64,000 nt of DNA, from NCBI GenBank assembly GCA_023411575.1, contig JAEYOP010000016.1, positions 1-64,000 on the forward strand. Reading direction: 5' to 3'. This document shows positions 28,386-38,073 of this stretch, piece by piece. The notes under the pieces were generated by a model. It had not been told where the DNA came from, made no database searches, and saw only the letters and a list, made by a program, of their open reading frames with translations. The position numbers and the translations under genes were made by a program. The stretch is from Bacillota bacterium. GTDB lineage: Bacteria > Bacillota > Clostridia > Acetivibrionales > DTU013. Position 1 is the first letter of the stretch, and each line of letters opens with the position of its first letter.

Positions 28386-29971
28386 TCACCACCGGAATAT
28401 TTGGGCGTGCTTTCGATTATTGCTTTTTCCTCCGCCGCCTCCAATCCCTTTAGTTCCTTCTCCGCTTCGGAAATAGTTGTATTAAGCTCTTTCAGCTGTG
28501 TTTCAAACGCCGTATCCTGTTTATCGGCTTCGGCAATTTTATCGGTATACCGGGTATGGAGGCCGGTCACTTCCTGTACCATGGATTTTATTTTATTCTC
28601 TAGCTCGGCCAGATAGTCCCTCTTGCTTGAGATCCGGGATTTCTCCTCCGCGTTCAAACCGCCCGCTGCGAGCTTTGCATCAATGTATGGAAGCAATTTG
28701 CCTATATTCTCTGTGCGTGTGGCAAGTTCTGCTTTTTTGAATGAATCCAGTTCCGTGATATAGGTCTTATATCTTTTCCTGTTCTCTGTCAGAACCGTTC
28801 TCTGGTCCTGAACATTCTGGATCTTCGACTTCGCTTGTGCTACGCGGTTTTGCAGCATTAGCTTTCTTGCCGTCCACGTAGCATAACCCCGGCTGCTTTT
28901 TGCATCAATGGCCGATAGGGTGGTGACTTCCGTTATAACGGGCATTTTCTTTCGGATTTGGGCTGCAAGCTCATCGACAGAGACGGAGACATCAACCTCC
29001 GCAAGCAATTTTTCCAATGTCTCATCCGGGGTAAACGCGCTTAAGCTCTCTTGCGGCGACTGGCTTGGCAGGGTGTTTGTTTCGATTGCGTCCGAAATTC
29101 CGGCTGCAATAGCGGAAACGTCCTGAGTTGTATCAATTGCGGTTGTGTCAGCCGCGGTCCCATCCGAAGCCGCAGCGCTCCCTTCATGCTCGGCCGAGCT
29201 TGAAACATCGTAGGTATTCGTATTCTGCAATGTGCTGTCCGAAAGATTCACACCGGAATCCGGGGTAAAATTGGTAACGGTGATGATTACTGCGATGGTA
29301 ATTATTCCAACAAGTACGGCTGAGCCAATAAGCCATCCAATGGTTCGGGGGCTGAGCCTTTTTGGGGTGTTTATCCCGGCATCGGGTCGTTTCCCTTTAT
29401 CCGCGCGATCGGGAACAGAGATATCTTTGGCATTTGCTGTTACAGACGAATCCGGGACCTGGCCTGCACCGTCCTTATCCCCGCTTTGGACGGGCGCGGA
29501 ATGTTTAGCGGGTATGAAATGCTCCCGCTCCCTGCATTCCGGGTATAAGGCTTTGCCAAGGTAGGCATGATACATTTCCCCGGTAAGCTGATATTTCATA
29601 ATGCCCTGTTTGCTGCCCAATTTCAATCCGAGCCCCGAAGGAAGCACCGTATTTTCAAGATAGATGGGAACGATTTTCTTGTTGTTGTTGAGCGCATAGA
29701 ATATTTCATCTTTGACATGCTCGCTTTTTATAGAATACCCGCTTATGTATACGATGAACTGGGTGCAGTTCTGAATAGCGGTTGCAAGCTCGTCCGGCCA
29801 GTCTTTTCCGATTTCGATCCCTTCATCATACCATATATGATATCCCTCCGAATTCATATGGCGAAGGTCCTCTTTTACCGCTTCGGAATCCTTATGCGAA
29901 TAACTGACAAAGATATATGGTTTGTCTCCCAGATATGCCGGAATCATCTCTTCAAGATTATGCTCAGACAT
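28382..29971 (-). CDS. Membrane-spanning TIR-domain protein with extracytoplasmic coiled coil
   Basis: A 529-aa protein. A TIR domain at residues 18-145 has FVSYSHKD, WYDEGIEIGKDW and the potential catalytic Glu in SEHVKDEI (about 89). A charged linker, one transmembrane helix at 211-234 (IGWLIGSAVLVGIITIAVII), an acidic Ser/Thr/Asp-rich stretch, and a long coiled coil (about 370-515) follow. The likely topology is TIR inside and coiled coil outside. I start at 29971 (MSEHNLEEM), preceded by AAGGGGGG. TIR domains can be NAD+-consuming enzymes or scaffolds. No defence partner genes are adjacent. Its role is open; it follows the pgmB terminator and so is separate from the sugar operon. Confidence 0.85.
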   Translation of the reverse strand: MSEHNLEEMIPAYLGDKPYIFVSYSHKDSEAVKEDLRHMNSEGYHIWYDEGIEIGKDWPDELATAIQNCTQFIVYISGYSIKSEHVKDEIFYALNNNKKIVPIYLENTVLPSGLGLKLGSKQGIMKYQLTGEMYHAYLGKALYPECREREHFIPAKHSAPVQSGDKDGAGQVPDSSVTANAKDISVPDRADKGKRPDAGINTPKRLSPRTIGWLIGSAVLVGIITIAVIITVTNFTPDSGVNLSDSTLQNTNTYDVSSSAEHEGSAAASDGTAADTTAIDTTQDVSAIAAGISDAIETNTLPSQSPQESLSAFTPDETLEKLLAEVDVSVSVDELAAQIRKKMPVITEVTTLSAIDAKSSRGYATWTARKLMLQNRVAQAKSKIQNVQDQRTVLTENRKRYKTYITELDSFKKAELATRTENIGKLLPYIDAKLAAGGLNAEEKSRISSKRDYLAELENKIKSMVQEVTGLHTRYTDKIAEADKQDTAFETQLKELNTTISEAEKELKGLEAAEEKAIIESTPKYSGGD

Positions 29972-30055
29972 TTTCCGTCCCCCCTTGGCAGGCTGCAATA
30001 CGAAGGCTGCTACAGAAATTGTACCATATCTTGAGAGAAATTTGCCACATCCTAT

Positions 30056-30089
30056 GAAAAAATCCCGGCACCTTGGCGATACCGGGATT
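30056..30089 (-). terminator. Terminator of the GH65/pgmB operon
   Basis: On the minus strand AATCCCGG and CCGGGATT (30082-30089 and 30061-30068) form an 8-bp stem followed by a T-run, just past the pgmB stop. Confidence 0.85.
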
Positions 30090-30093
30090 CTGC

Positions 30094-30750
30094 TCAATTC
30101 AGCAATTCATACAGCCCTGCGATAATAAAATCCGCCTCTTTTAAAATATCCTTTTCCCCGATTCCGACAACCTTCATTCCGGCGCGTTTCGCCGCCTCCA
30201 CCCCTGCCTCGGCGTCCTCGAACACGACGCAGTCCGACGGCTCCAGTCCCAGTTCCACCGCTCCGAGGGAAAACACCTCCGGATCGGGTTTTGCTTTGGA
30301 GACCTTGTTTCCGTCGATCACGGCGTCGAAAAGGCCTGCAATGTTCAGGTTTTCCAGGATCATCGGCGCGTTTTTGCTCGCCGAGCCCAGCGCAACCTTG
30401 ACGCCCCGGCTTTTCAGGCTGACGATGTATTCCCTGGCCCCTTTCAGAAGCTCCGATTCATCCATCTGCCGGATATAGTCCACATACCAGTTGTTCTTTT
30501 TTTCCGCCAGCAGGCCTTTTTCCGCTTCACTCAGGCTTTTGTCCCCAATCTCCAGCAGGATCTCGAGGGATCTCATCCGGCTTACGCCCTTTAACCGCTC
30601 ATTATCCTTTAAAGTGAACTCGAAGCCCAGTTCCTCTGCCAGCCTGGCCCATGCCAGGTAGTGATATTTCGCCGTATCGACGATGACCCCGTCCAGGTCG
30701 AATATGGCGCCTTTGATATTATTCAACACGTTGATTTCCCCCAATTCCAT
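30094..30750 (-). CDS. pgmB: Beta-phosphoglucomutase
   Basis: Interconverts beta-glucose-1-phosphate and glucose-6-phosphate. The 218-aa HAD protein has motif I FDLDGVIVDTAKYHYLAW (nucleophile and acid Asp), the substrate-loop KGVSRMRSLE, motif II GSASKNA, Lys in KAKPDPEVF and motif IV FEDAEAGVEAA, all diagnostic for PgmB. The ATG at 30750 has AGAGGTG 8 nt upstream; the ATG at 30780 is less likely. It directly follows two GH65 genes, whose product is its substrate. Confidence 0.95.
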   Translation of the reverse strand: MELGEINVLNNIKGAIFDLDGVIVDTAKYHYLAWARLAEELGFEFTLKDNERLKGVSRMRSLEILLEIGDKSLSEAEKGLLAEKKNNWYVDYIRQMDESELLKGAREYIVSLKSRGVKVALGSASKNAPMILENLNIAGLFDAVIDGNKVSKAKPDPEVFSLGAVELGLEPSDCVVFEDAEAGVEAAKRAGMKVVGIGEKDILKEADFIIAGLYELLN

Positions 30751-30808
30751 TTTTAACGCACCTCTATAAAAGCGCTCCATAAGGGCGCCTTTTTAAAAAC
30801 TCCCCTTT

Positions 30809-33109
30809 TTAAAAGCTCTCCCGTATTTCTTGCCCGCTTCCGCATTCCCTCATCTCTCCGCAGAGATCAAACAGAACCGCTTCCGTATTTTCAGCGGAGG
30901 CTTTAACCCGGACTTCGTTTTTTCGCACCTCCACCGAAAAATCCTGGCCTCGGAAAACCAGATGCAGGGCGATGGATTCCCACTTTTCGGGCATTTGCGG
31001 CTTGACGGTTATGGTCCTGCCGCCGGCGCGAACCCCCGCAAAGCCCAGAACAGCCGCCATCCAAGCGCCTCCGTTGGCTGCGGGATGAGTGCCGCCTATA
31101 TAGATCGTCCCTGCATATTGCTTGGACTCTCCCGTCAGATCAATCATTGCCGTCTTGAGAAAATACTTGTAGGCCCATTCGGGATTCCCTATATCCGTAG
31201 CCAGGAGGGCGTAAACACACGGGCTGAGGCTCGAACCGTGCTCCGTCCTGGGCTCGTAATACTCCCAGTTGGCCTTTTTTACCTCATGGGGATAGCGGTC
31301 CTTGAAAAGGTTGAGCATCAGCACCGTATCTGCCTGTTTGATTATCTTCGTCGTCGAGGCAAGTCCGATGCCTCCTCCGAGATATTCATTGGGATCGAGC
31401 ATCCTCCCTTTGAGCTCCTTCAGGCTTACCTCCTCCAGCCGGTGGTATCCGTCGAACTGCTCTATGACCAGGGTGTTCCGGTCGGGCTGGGGTATGTACA
31501 ACAGTTCTTTCATTTCATGGAGGCCTTCCAGCTCCGCCTCAAAATCCAGCCGCTCCATAAGCTCGACATAAGCATCGCTTTTTTTGCTCTTCATGAGTTC
31601 CAGAGTCTTTTCGGCCACTTCCAGGGTGTACATGGCCATCATGCTCGTGAAGGCATTGTTGTTCACCCGCTCGTGGTACTCGTCCGGGCCGGTAACGTCC
31701 AATATCTCGTACCGATTCTTGTCCTTTTTGAAATAGGCGTAGGAAAGCAGAAACCGGGCGCATTCCAGGATGACTTCGGCTCCCCCTTCAAACAGGATGC
31801 TTTCATCGCCGGTCAGCTCATAATACTGCCAGATTCCGTACGCCACATCGCAGCTTATATGGATCTGCTTGTCTCTGAAATAGGTCCTCATGGGCCTGCC
31901 GGTAAAAACGTCGGTCACGTTGAAATGGGTGCACGCGTCGTCGCCGGTGTCCTGGCTTTCCCAGGCATAGTAGGCCCCCCGGTAGCCGTACTCCGCCGCC
32001 TTCCTCCTGGCGCCGTCCAGGGTGTGTATCCGGTAGCGGATCAGATTTTTGGCAATCCCGGGACTGGTATGTAAAAAGAACGGAAGCATGAACATTTCGG
32101 TGTCCCAAAAGATCGCGCCCTTGTATACCTGTCCCGACAGGCCCCGGGCGGGGATCGACATCCTGTCCGAATGGGCCGGAGCTATGGACAGCAGATGATA
32201 TATGCTGTACCTTAACGCCAACTGCGCCTCGTCATCCCCGACGATTCGGACGTCAGACAGGCTCCACCGCCGGTCCCACTGTTCCGTGTTTTCAGCCAGC
32301 AATGCCGCATAACCTCTTTCCTTCTCTTTCCGGCAGCTTGCCGTGGATGCCCCGGAAGTATCCGCCTTGCCGTCGTTACCCGTATAGACCGTCACATATT
32401 TGTACAGTGTATATACCTTATCCGGCTGCGCCTCCAGAGTCATTTCCCTTATGATCCTTTTGTCCCCGGTCCGGATTTGCCAAGGGCATTCAAAATCAAG
32501 CTCGATACCCTCCGCCACCGATACCGGGCAATCCAGCTCACTCGATCTGGAGTTCAACACGAGTAGGTCCTCTGCCGTCGCAAGCTCCAGGTCCTTCAGA
32601 TGGGGACCGTTGATATCCCAGACGTCGCCGTCGATTCCGGTCTCGATTGTAAGGGTACACTTTTGCGAGGTCCGGAAGGCATATTTCATGCACATCAGGT
32701 GTACATCGGCCAGCCCGAGGAATCTTTCCGACTCGACGGAAACGGTCCCGCCCGCAGGTGTGCGGAAGCTGGTAGCCCTTTGATGCAGCCCGCGGCGGAT
32801 ATCCAGGCATTGCGAATGCTCCAGCGGTTCGCTGCCCGAAATATCCGGCGGTTCCCCGCCCGGAAGCGCCAGTGGCGCGCCGTCGCAGCTCAGCCTGGTG
32901 TAGAACCCGTTCGGAGCATTTACAGGCTCCCTCCACTTGTCTCCCACCTTGTCGTACAGGCCGAGAAGGTTGCAGGCAACCAGCCGCTCCCTGCCGTACT
33001 CCTCCATCGTCCCCCGGTAACCCATATAGCCGTTTCCCAAAAGAAATTTGTTTCCGTTCAGCTCCACGTTCTCTTTCACGAAGCCTTTTTCTTCAATTGT
33101 CCAGGACAT
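30809..33109 (-). CDS. GH65 family glycoside phosphorylase (kojibiose/nigerose/trehalose type)
   Basis: A 766-aa inverting phosphorylase that should cleave an alpha-glucobiose with phosphate to glucose plus beta-glucose-1-phosphate. The general acid Glu lies in GPDEYHERVNNN near residue 475. The N-terminal KFLLGNGYMGYRG and the phosphate-site segment STTKIIKQAD are family marks. I take the ATG at 33109, with AAGGGAGAGG upstream; two earlier in-frame ATGs (33139, 33169) exist and the last overlaps the preceding stop codon. The linkage specificity cannot be read reliably. It is in an operon between the second GH65 gene and pgmB. Confidence 0.9.
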   Translation of the reverse strand: MSWTIEEKGFVKENVELNGNKFLLGNGYMGYRGTMEEYGRERLVACNLLGLYDKVGDKWREPVNAPNGFYTRLSCDGAPLALPGGEPPDISGSEPLEHSQCLDIRRGLHQRATSFRTPAGGTVSVESERFLGLADVHLMCMKYAFRTSQKCTLTIETGIDGDVWDINGPHLKDLELATAEDLLVLNSRSSELDCPVSVAEGIELDFECPWQIRTGDKRIIREMTLEAQPDKVYTLYKYVTVYTGNDGKADTSGASTASCRKEKERGYAALLAENTEQWDRRWSLSDVRIVGDDEAQLALRYSIYHLLSIAPAHSDRMSIPARGLSGQVYKGAIFWDTEMFMLPFFLHTSPGIAKNLIRYRIHTLDGARRKAAEYGYRGAYYAWESQDTGDDACTHFNVTDVFTGRPMRTYFRDKQIHISCDVAYGIWQYYELTGDESILFEGGAEVILECARFLLSYAYFKKDKNRYEILDVTGPDEYHERVNNNAFTSMMAMYTLEVAEKTLELMKSKKSDAYVELMERLDFEAELEGLHEMKELLYIPQPDRNTLVIEQFDGYHRLEEVSLKELKGRMLDPNEYLGGGIGLASTTKIIKQADTVLMLNLFKDRYPHEVKKANWEYYEPRTEHGSSLSPCVYALLATDIGNPEWAYKYFLKTAMIDLTGESKQYAGTIYIGGTHPAANGGAWMAAVLGFAGVRAGGRTITVKPQMPEKWESIALHLVFRGQDFSVEVRKNEVRVKASAENTEAVLFDLCGEMRECGSGQEIRESF

Positions 33110-33156
33110 CTCGCGCCTCTCCCTTCTTAGCCGGGACATCTCCCGTCCCCGTTTCT

Positions 33157-35463
33157 TTAACCTCTCCATTCCGCAGGAAGCGGGACAACCAGGTCCTGAG
33201 GCCCCACCCCATGTACCTTCCCGTAGATTTTCACATCCGCCCCAAGGCCGTTTATGGTCCGGAAGGTAGTGTTTTCCTTCGTCACGCTTACTTCCAGGAT
33301 GGCTCCCCGGTACAGGACCCGGAAGCTGTAAGCCTTCCATGCTTCGGGGATGGAGGGGTTGAACAGGAGCATGTCCCCGTCCGACCGCATTCCGCCGAAG
33401 CCGTATACGATATTGACCCACGCGGCCGCGATGGAGGTGGTATGAAGCCCTTCCCTGGTATTGCGGTTATAGTTGTCCAGGTCCATGCGGGTAGCAAACC
33501 CGAAAAAGTCGAACGCCTCCTTGTGCCTCCCCAGTTCGGAGGCAAAAACGGAGTGGATGGAAGGGGAAAGGGACGATTCATGGATGCACCGGGGCTCGTA
33601 AAACTCATAGTTCGCCTGTTTGACCTCCCGGGAGAATTCCTGGTTGTGGAGGAACAGGAACATCAGCACATCCGGCTGCTTTATCATGTCGTTCCGGTAA
33701 ATCCGGTCATAGGACCAGTTATGGTAAAGGGGAAAATCCGACACGGGTATTTTTTTGATATCCATATGGGGCAGGTCGAAATATCCCTCATGCTGTTCGA
33801 AAAGGCCCGTGCTTTCCTCATAAAGGATCCGCATATTTTCGGCCTTGTGGTTCCAGTCGGCGGTCTCGGAGTCCTTCAGCCCGAGTCGGACGGCTATGGC
33901 CTCATAAGCGGCGGAATCGCCCGTTTTCGCTTCTTCCAGCACCTTCACCGTATATTCGAAGGTTTTCTCCGCCATATAGTTCGTATAACAATTGTTGTTC
34001 ACCATCATCTGGAACTCGTCGGGCCCCATGACGCCATAATACCCAAATTTCCCCATCCTCGGGCTCCACTGCCCTCTTGTGGCCAGGAAACGGCAGATCT
34101 GAACAAGCATGTCGATCCCTTTTCCATAAAGGAATTCCAGATCCCCCGTGATTTTGACGTAATGCTCTATCCCGTATGCAACGGCCGTGCTTGGCTGGGA
34201 CTGGAGGCTCGCATGCTGCCAGAGAGTGCAGCTTTCCGTTCCGTCGATGGTGGCGATGGGGTAGCAGGCTCCCTCGCAGTCCAGATCCCGGGCGCGTTCC
34301 GTTGCCTGGGGAAGGGTATTGTACCTGTACTCCAGCAGGTTCCGGGCGGCTTTCGGATTATTGAACAAGTAGAAGGGCAGGCAATAGGTTTCCGTGTCCC
34401 AGAAGGCGTTCCCGCCGTAGGCTTCCCCCGTCAGTCCCTTGGCCCCGATGTTCAGGCCGGGATCCGCCCCGTGGTAGGTCTGGTGCATCTGGAAAATGCA
34501 GTACCGGATTCCCTGCTGGTTGTCCGGATCGCCCTCGATGCGGATATCGAATTTATTCCAGACCTCTTCCCAATACCGGATGTTTTCCTCCAGAACGGCC
34601 TCCAGGCTTCCCGACAGGTATTTCGCAGCCGCTTCCGCCCCGTCGGCCCATACCTTTTCCGTAGCCGCCTCCCTGCTTTTTTCCGCATGGACCACCGCCA
34701 GCTTGTCGAAGGAGGTCTTCCTTCCGCGGGTCAGCGCCAGCCGGAAAGCCGATCCGTTGGTCCTGCCGTCTTCAAAGGGCTGAACCTGCATCGTCTCTTC
34801 GCAGTTGATCCGAAAGGCCGCATACACCATATTTCCGCTTCTTTCGGTCCTGCCCAGGCTGGCGGCGACACCGCCCGAGTTATCCTGTTTTACACACTTC
34901 CAGAGGCTTCGGCCCATGGATTCGTGAAAGGGGGAGAAATCCAGGCCCGTTTTGATTTCGATCTCCCCGGAAAAGTTGACCGGCTCGAAGGAAACCCGCT
35001 GGCACCCCAGCTTCGCCGTCACCATGCTCAAAAATCGCGTAAACTCCACCTTGACTTCCTTGCCTGAAGCGGTAATCCACAGGAATTCCCTGGTCAGCAC
35101 CCCCGTCTTCATATCCAGCCTCCGCCGGAACTGCTCCGTATGGGACCTGGCGAGATCCAGCTCTTCCCCGTCCAGCTTGATCCGGGTATACAGCCAGTCC
35201 ACGGCGTTCACCATAAAGGCGTTGCGGTTTGAAATGCCCTTGTAGGCGGACTTTTCCACAACATTTTCTTCATAGACGCCGTTCAGATAGCTGCCGACCA
35301 GACGGTCGCCGCCATACCCCTCTTCAAAATATCCCCTGACTCCCATATATTCGTTGCCCAGGCTGAAGATCGACTCGGAAACACGCCCATATTCCGGATG
35401 AAAGCCTTCCTCCACCACTTCCCAGGGACATACCTTCAGATATTTATCCGCAAACTTTCCCAT
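33157..35463 (-). CDS. GH65 family glycoside phosphorylase, DEFQ subtype
   Basis: A 768-aa GH65 enzyme, clearly divergent from its downstream neighbour. Its acid motif reads GPDEFQMMVNNN near residue 481, replacing DEYHE, and it has GNEYMGVRGYFEEG near the N-terminus. The DEFQ group within GH65 probably acts on a different linkage or chain length than the DEYH group; this is inference. The ATG at 35463 is preceded by GGGAGG; an ATG four codons earlier would place that site inside the gene. It lies just after the binding-protein gene and its hairpin. Confidence 0.9.
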   Translation of the reverse strand: MGKFADKYLKVCPWEVVEEGFHPEYGRVSESIFSLGNEYMGVRGYFEEGYGGDRLVGSYLNGVYEENVVEKSAYKGISNRNAFMVNAVDWLYTRIKLDGEELDLARSHTEQFRRRLDMKTGVLTREFLWITASGKEVKVEFTRFLSMVTAKLGCQRVSFEPVNFSGEIEIKTGLDFSPFHESMGRSLWKCVKQDNSGGVAASLGRTERSGNMVYAAFRINCEETMQVQPFEDGRTNGSAFRLALTRGRKTSFDKLAVVHAEKSREAATEKVWADGAEAAAKYLSGSLEAVLEENIRYWEEVWNKFDIRIEGDPDNQQGIRYCIFQMHQTYHGADPGLNIGAKGLTGEAYGGNAFWDTETYCLPFYLFNNPKAARNLLEYRYNTLPQATERARDLDCEGACYPIATIDGTESCTLWQHASLQSQPSTAVAYGIEHYVKITGDLEFLYGKGIDMLVQICRFLATRGQWSPRMGKFGYYGVMGPDEFQMMVNNNCYTNYMAEKTFEYTVKVLEEAKTGDSAAYEAIAVRLGLKDSETADWNHKAENMRILYEESTGLFEQHEGYFDLPHMDIKKIPVSDFPLYHNWSYDRIYRNDMIKQPDVLMFLFLHNQEFSREVKQANYEFYEPRCIHESSLSPSIHSVFASELGRHKEAFDFFGFATRMDLDNYNRNTREGLHTTSIAAAWVNIVYGFGGMRSDGDMLLFNPSIPEAWKAYSFRVLYRGAILEVSVTKENTTFRTINGLGADVKIYGKVHGVGPQDLVVPLPAEWRG

Positions 35464-35499
35464 AATGCCTCCCATAATACCCGTTATACTGCCCCGTTA

Positions 35500-35534
35500 A
35501 TAAAAGAAGGTTGGCACAAGCATCTGTGCCAACC
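35500..35534 (-). terminator. Intercistronic hairpin after the binding-protein gene
   Basis: On the minus strand GGTTGGCAC and GTGCCAACC (35526-35534 and 35509-35517) form a 9-bp stem with an 8-nt loop, followed by TTCTTTTATT. It is likely a partial terminator or mRNA stabiliser that lets the binding-protein gene be expressed above the phosphorylase genes. Confidence 0.75.
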
Positions 35535-35555
35535 AACTTCAACGGAACCGTTCGA

Positions 35556-37133
35556 TTATTTGTTCTTGGCTGTTACGAATGCATCCAGCTGTTTCTGTTT
35601 TTCAGCGATGACCTTTTCCATTCCGGCTGCTTTCAGTGCTTCGATGAACTTCGGAATGGTGGTGTCGGGATCGACCGAGCCGGTGTAAAGAGCGCCGGTA
35701 TACTGGTCTCTCACGTTGTTGTATGCGGCGACTTCGTTCTTGACAGGAGTCGAGTCGAAGCTGAAGCCAAGGGCTGCGGACCGGTCTGCGCTATCGTTGA
35801 AGGTCTTGTACTGCTCGTAGATATCCTTGTCATCCGATTCCCACAGATAGTTCAGGGTGATGTCGCCCATCAGCCAGCTCATGTTCAGGTTGTAGGAGGA
35901 ATTGGAAGCATCCATTCCGTCCGGGTACTTGATTGTGTTATCCGATGCCTTTACGTAGTCCTGGCCTTCAACACCCCAGTTCAGGAGGTTGACAAGGTAT
36001 CTGTCCTTATGGAGCAGGTTTGCGAACATAATTGCACGGGCAGGATCTGCAGAGGTGCTGGGAACTGCCAGTATGGCGCTTGCAGCATCGCTGGTGGTCA
36101 TATACGGCTTATCCATCGGGATATACACGACCGGCATACCGCAGTTGCGGGCTTCCTGGCTTGCGATGCCCGGCTTGCCGGACTGGTTGTAGCTTGCTGC
36201 TTTACCGGCTTTTACTGCCAGATAGGTCATATCGGTGGTAGAAGCGGCGTCTTTGTTGACATAACCCTTCTTAAACCAGTCTCTCATCAGTTTTACCGCT
36301 TCCGTGAAGGCGGGCTGTTCGAACATGTTTACAACCTTCGTGTCGCCTGCGGCTCTGACGATAACGCCGGGGCCGTCGCCGAGGGTGTCAAACGCATTGA
36401 TGTCGATCATGCCGACTGCCGGGGAATCCGCGGACCTTGCCTGGATCGGAACCATTCCGGGCTCGCCCTGCTTGATCTTTTCCAGGTACGGAGTCAGATC
36501 GGCCCAGGTCTTGACGGTGTCGGGGCTGATGCCGTATTTGTCCGCGATATCCTTGCGGAAAATCATGCCCTTGTTGGCTGCCCATTCCTTGTAGCCGGTC
36601 AGGCCGTAAGCCTTGCCGTTGATGAAGCCGGCTTCCCGGACATCCTGGGGAACCGTGGCCAGGTAATCGGGAGCATATTTCGCCAGCAGGTCATCCACTG
36701 CCAGGATCTGTCCTTTTGCAGCGTACTGGGATTCATTCATCCACGCGGCAGTGAACATCAGGTCGAATTTTTCTCCCGATGCGAACATCAGGTTTACCTT
36801 GTTGGAATAATCGCCCCAGGAAATCGGACGATATTCCAGGGTCGCGTTGATCAACCCGGTTAAGTACTCGCTTGCAGCCTTGTTGACCGCATCCATGTTC
36901 TTCGGGGTCTCGCCCATCGTAACGAAAAGCAGGTGAGCGGGCTCCAGATTCAAGGCGTTGGCGCTTTCCGCATTTGCCGCGTCGTTAGCTGCCGTGTCAG
37001 CAGGTGTCGAGGCTGCTGCTGAAGTTTCGGCGACGGGCGTATTTTCGGCTTCCGAGGTTTTGCTTCCGCATCCGACCAGACTCAGAGTGAAGATGCAAAT
37101 AATCGCCAGTACTAATGATACATACCGTTTCAT
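35556..37133 (-). CDS. Sugar ABC transporter substrate-binding lipoprotein (LplA-like)
   Basis: A 525-aa lipoprotein: signal sequence then lipobox LVGC with the lipidated Cys near residue 22, followed by a low-complexity Ala/Thr linker. The body matches the family 1 binding-protein fold and the C-terminus (FIEALKAAGMEKVIAEKQKQ) matches the DUF3502 tail of LplA/YtcQ proteins. It presents oligosaccharide to the two permeases upstream in the operon. Given the GH65/pgmB genes behind it, an alpha-glucobiose or short alpha-glucan is the probable ligand. Confidence 0.93.
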   Translation of the reverse strand: MKRYVSLVLAIICIFTLSLVGCGSKTSEAENTPVAETSAAASTPADTAANDAANAESANALNLEPAHLLFVTMGETPKNMDAVNKAASEYLTGLINATLEYRPISWGDYSNKVNLMFASGEKFDLMFTAAWMNESQYAAKGQILAVDDLLAKYAPDYLATVPQDVREAGFINGKAYGLTGYKEWAANKGMIFRKDIADKYGISPDTVKTWADLTPYLEKIKQGEPGMVPIQARSADSPAVGMIDINAFDTLGDGPGVIVRAAGDTKVVNMFEQPAFTEAVKLMRDWFKKGYVNKDAASTTDMTYLAVKAGKAASYNQSGKPGIASQEARNCGMPVVYIPMDKPYMTTSDAASAILAVPSTSADPARAIMFANLLHKDRYLVNLLNWGVEGQDYVKASDNTIKYPDGMDASNSSYNLNMSWLMGDITLNYLWESDDKDIYEQYKTFNDSADRSAALGFSFDSTPVKNEVAAYNNVRDQYTGALYTGSVDPDTTIPKFIEALKAAGMEKVIAEKQKQLDAFVTAKNK

Positions 37134-37180
37134 TTTGTTCCCTCCAAAATTATTTATTAATAATCAGGCCTTTGCCTGTA

Positions 37181-38059
37181 TTATCCCTTGATTGCGCCGA
37201 TTGTCAATCCCTTTATAAAATATTTCTGAAAAAAGGGATAGGCGAAGATGATGGGTCCGATGGCGATAATCGCCATGGCCATCCTTGAGGTCTCCTGGGG
37301 AATGGCAGCCAGGGAAGCGCTTGCGTTGCTGCTTCGGCTCTGGGTCAGGTACTGCAGGTTGATCAGGATTCGCTGCAAAACATACTGGATGCTGAAATTG
37401 TCCGGCTTGATCTGGAAAATCATGCTGTTGTACCAGTCGTTCCAGTAGGCCAGGGTCGCAAACAGCCCAATGGTGGCGTACACCGGCTTCGACAGCGGGA
37501 TCACGATCCGGAGGAATATCCGCAGCTCCCCCGCGCCGTCCATGTTTGCCGCCTCCAGCAGCTCCGCGGGGATGGTGTTGGCGAAAAAGGTCCGCATGAT
37601 CAGGACGTTGAAACCGTTCAGCATCAGCCCCGGCACCACCAGGGCCCAGATGTTGTCGTTAAAATGAAGGTAATTCTTCATGACGATGTACCAGGGTACC
37701 AGGCCTCCGTTGAAAAGGATCGTCAGGACAACGAAAAACGTAAAAAACTTCCGGTACGGCATGCTCCTTCTGGACAGCGGGTAGGCCAGCGCGGAGGTAA
37801 TGGTCAGGCAGGCCAGCGTTCCCACCACGGTCGCGAAAATCGTATTGGAATAGGACCGGATCAAAATGTGGGGATCTCCGAATACAAACTGGTAGGCCTT
37901 TAAGGAAAACTCCCTCGGGAGAAAGGAATACCCGTACCGGATGATGGCATTTTCGCTGGAAAACGAAATGGAGATCACCAGGAGCAGCGGCAGAATCGCT
38001 GCCGCGGAGCATATTATGAAGATTGCGTGTATGAGCCAGTGTGTCTTTTCGCTTTTCAT
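37181..38059 (-). CDS. Carbohydrate ABC permease, LplC/YtcP type
   Basis: A 292-aa permease with six helices and the inner-membrane EAA loop EAANMDGAGELRIFLRIVIP that contacts the ATPase. It begins THWLIHAIFIICSAAAILPL as LplC proteins do. It pairs with the LplB-type permease 14 bp upstream. No ATPase gene is in the cluster; importers of this family usually borrow a shared MsmX-like ATPase encoded elsewhere. Confidence 0.94.
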   Translation of the reverse strand: MKSEKTHWLIHAIFIICSAAAILPLLLVISISFSSENAIIRYGYSFLPREFSLKAYQFVFGDPHILIRSYSNTIFATVVGTLACLTITSALAYPLSRRSMPYRKFFTFFVVLTILFNGGLVPWYIVMKNYLHFNDNIWALVVPGLMLNGFNVLIMRTFFANTIPAELLEAANMDGAGELRIFLRIVIPLSKPVYATIGLFATLAYWNDWYNSMIFQIKPDNFSIQYVLQRILINLQYLTQSRSSNASASLAAIPQETSRMAMAIIAIGPIIFAYPFFQKYFIKGLTIGAIKG

Positions 38060-38073
38060 CTTCTTATCCTTCC

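Noticed and set aside
32872..35067. 731-aa plus-strand frame across both GH65 genes
   Set aside because: It is antisense to two clearly conserved enzymes and has no start signal or motif.
35511..36863. 450-aa plus-strand frame opposite the binding-protein gene
   Set aside because: Antisense shadow of a lipoprotein gene with an intact lipobox and domain structure.
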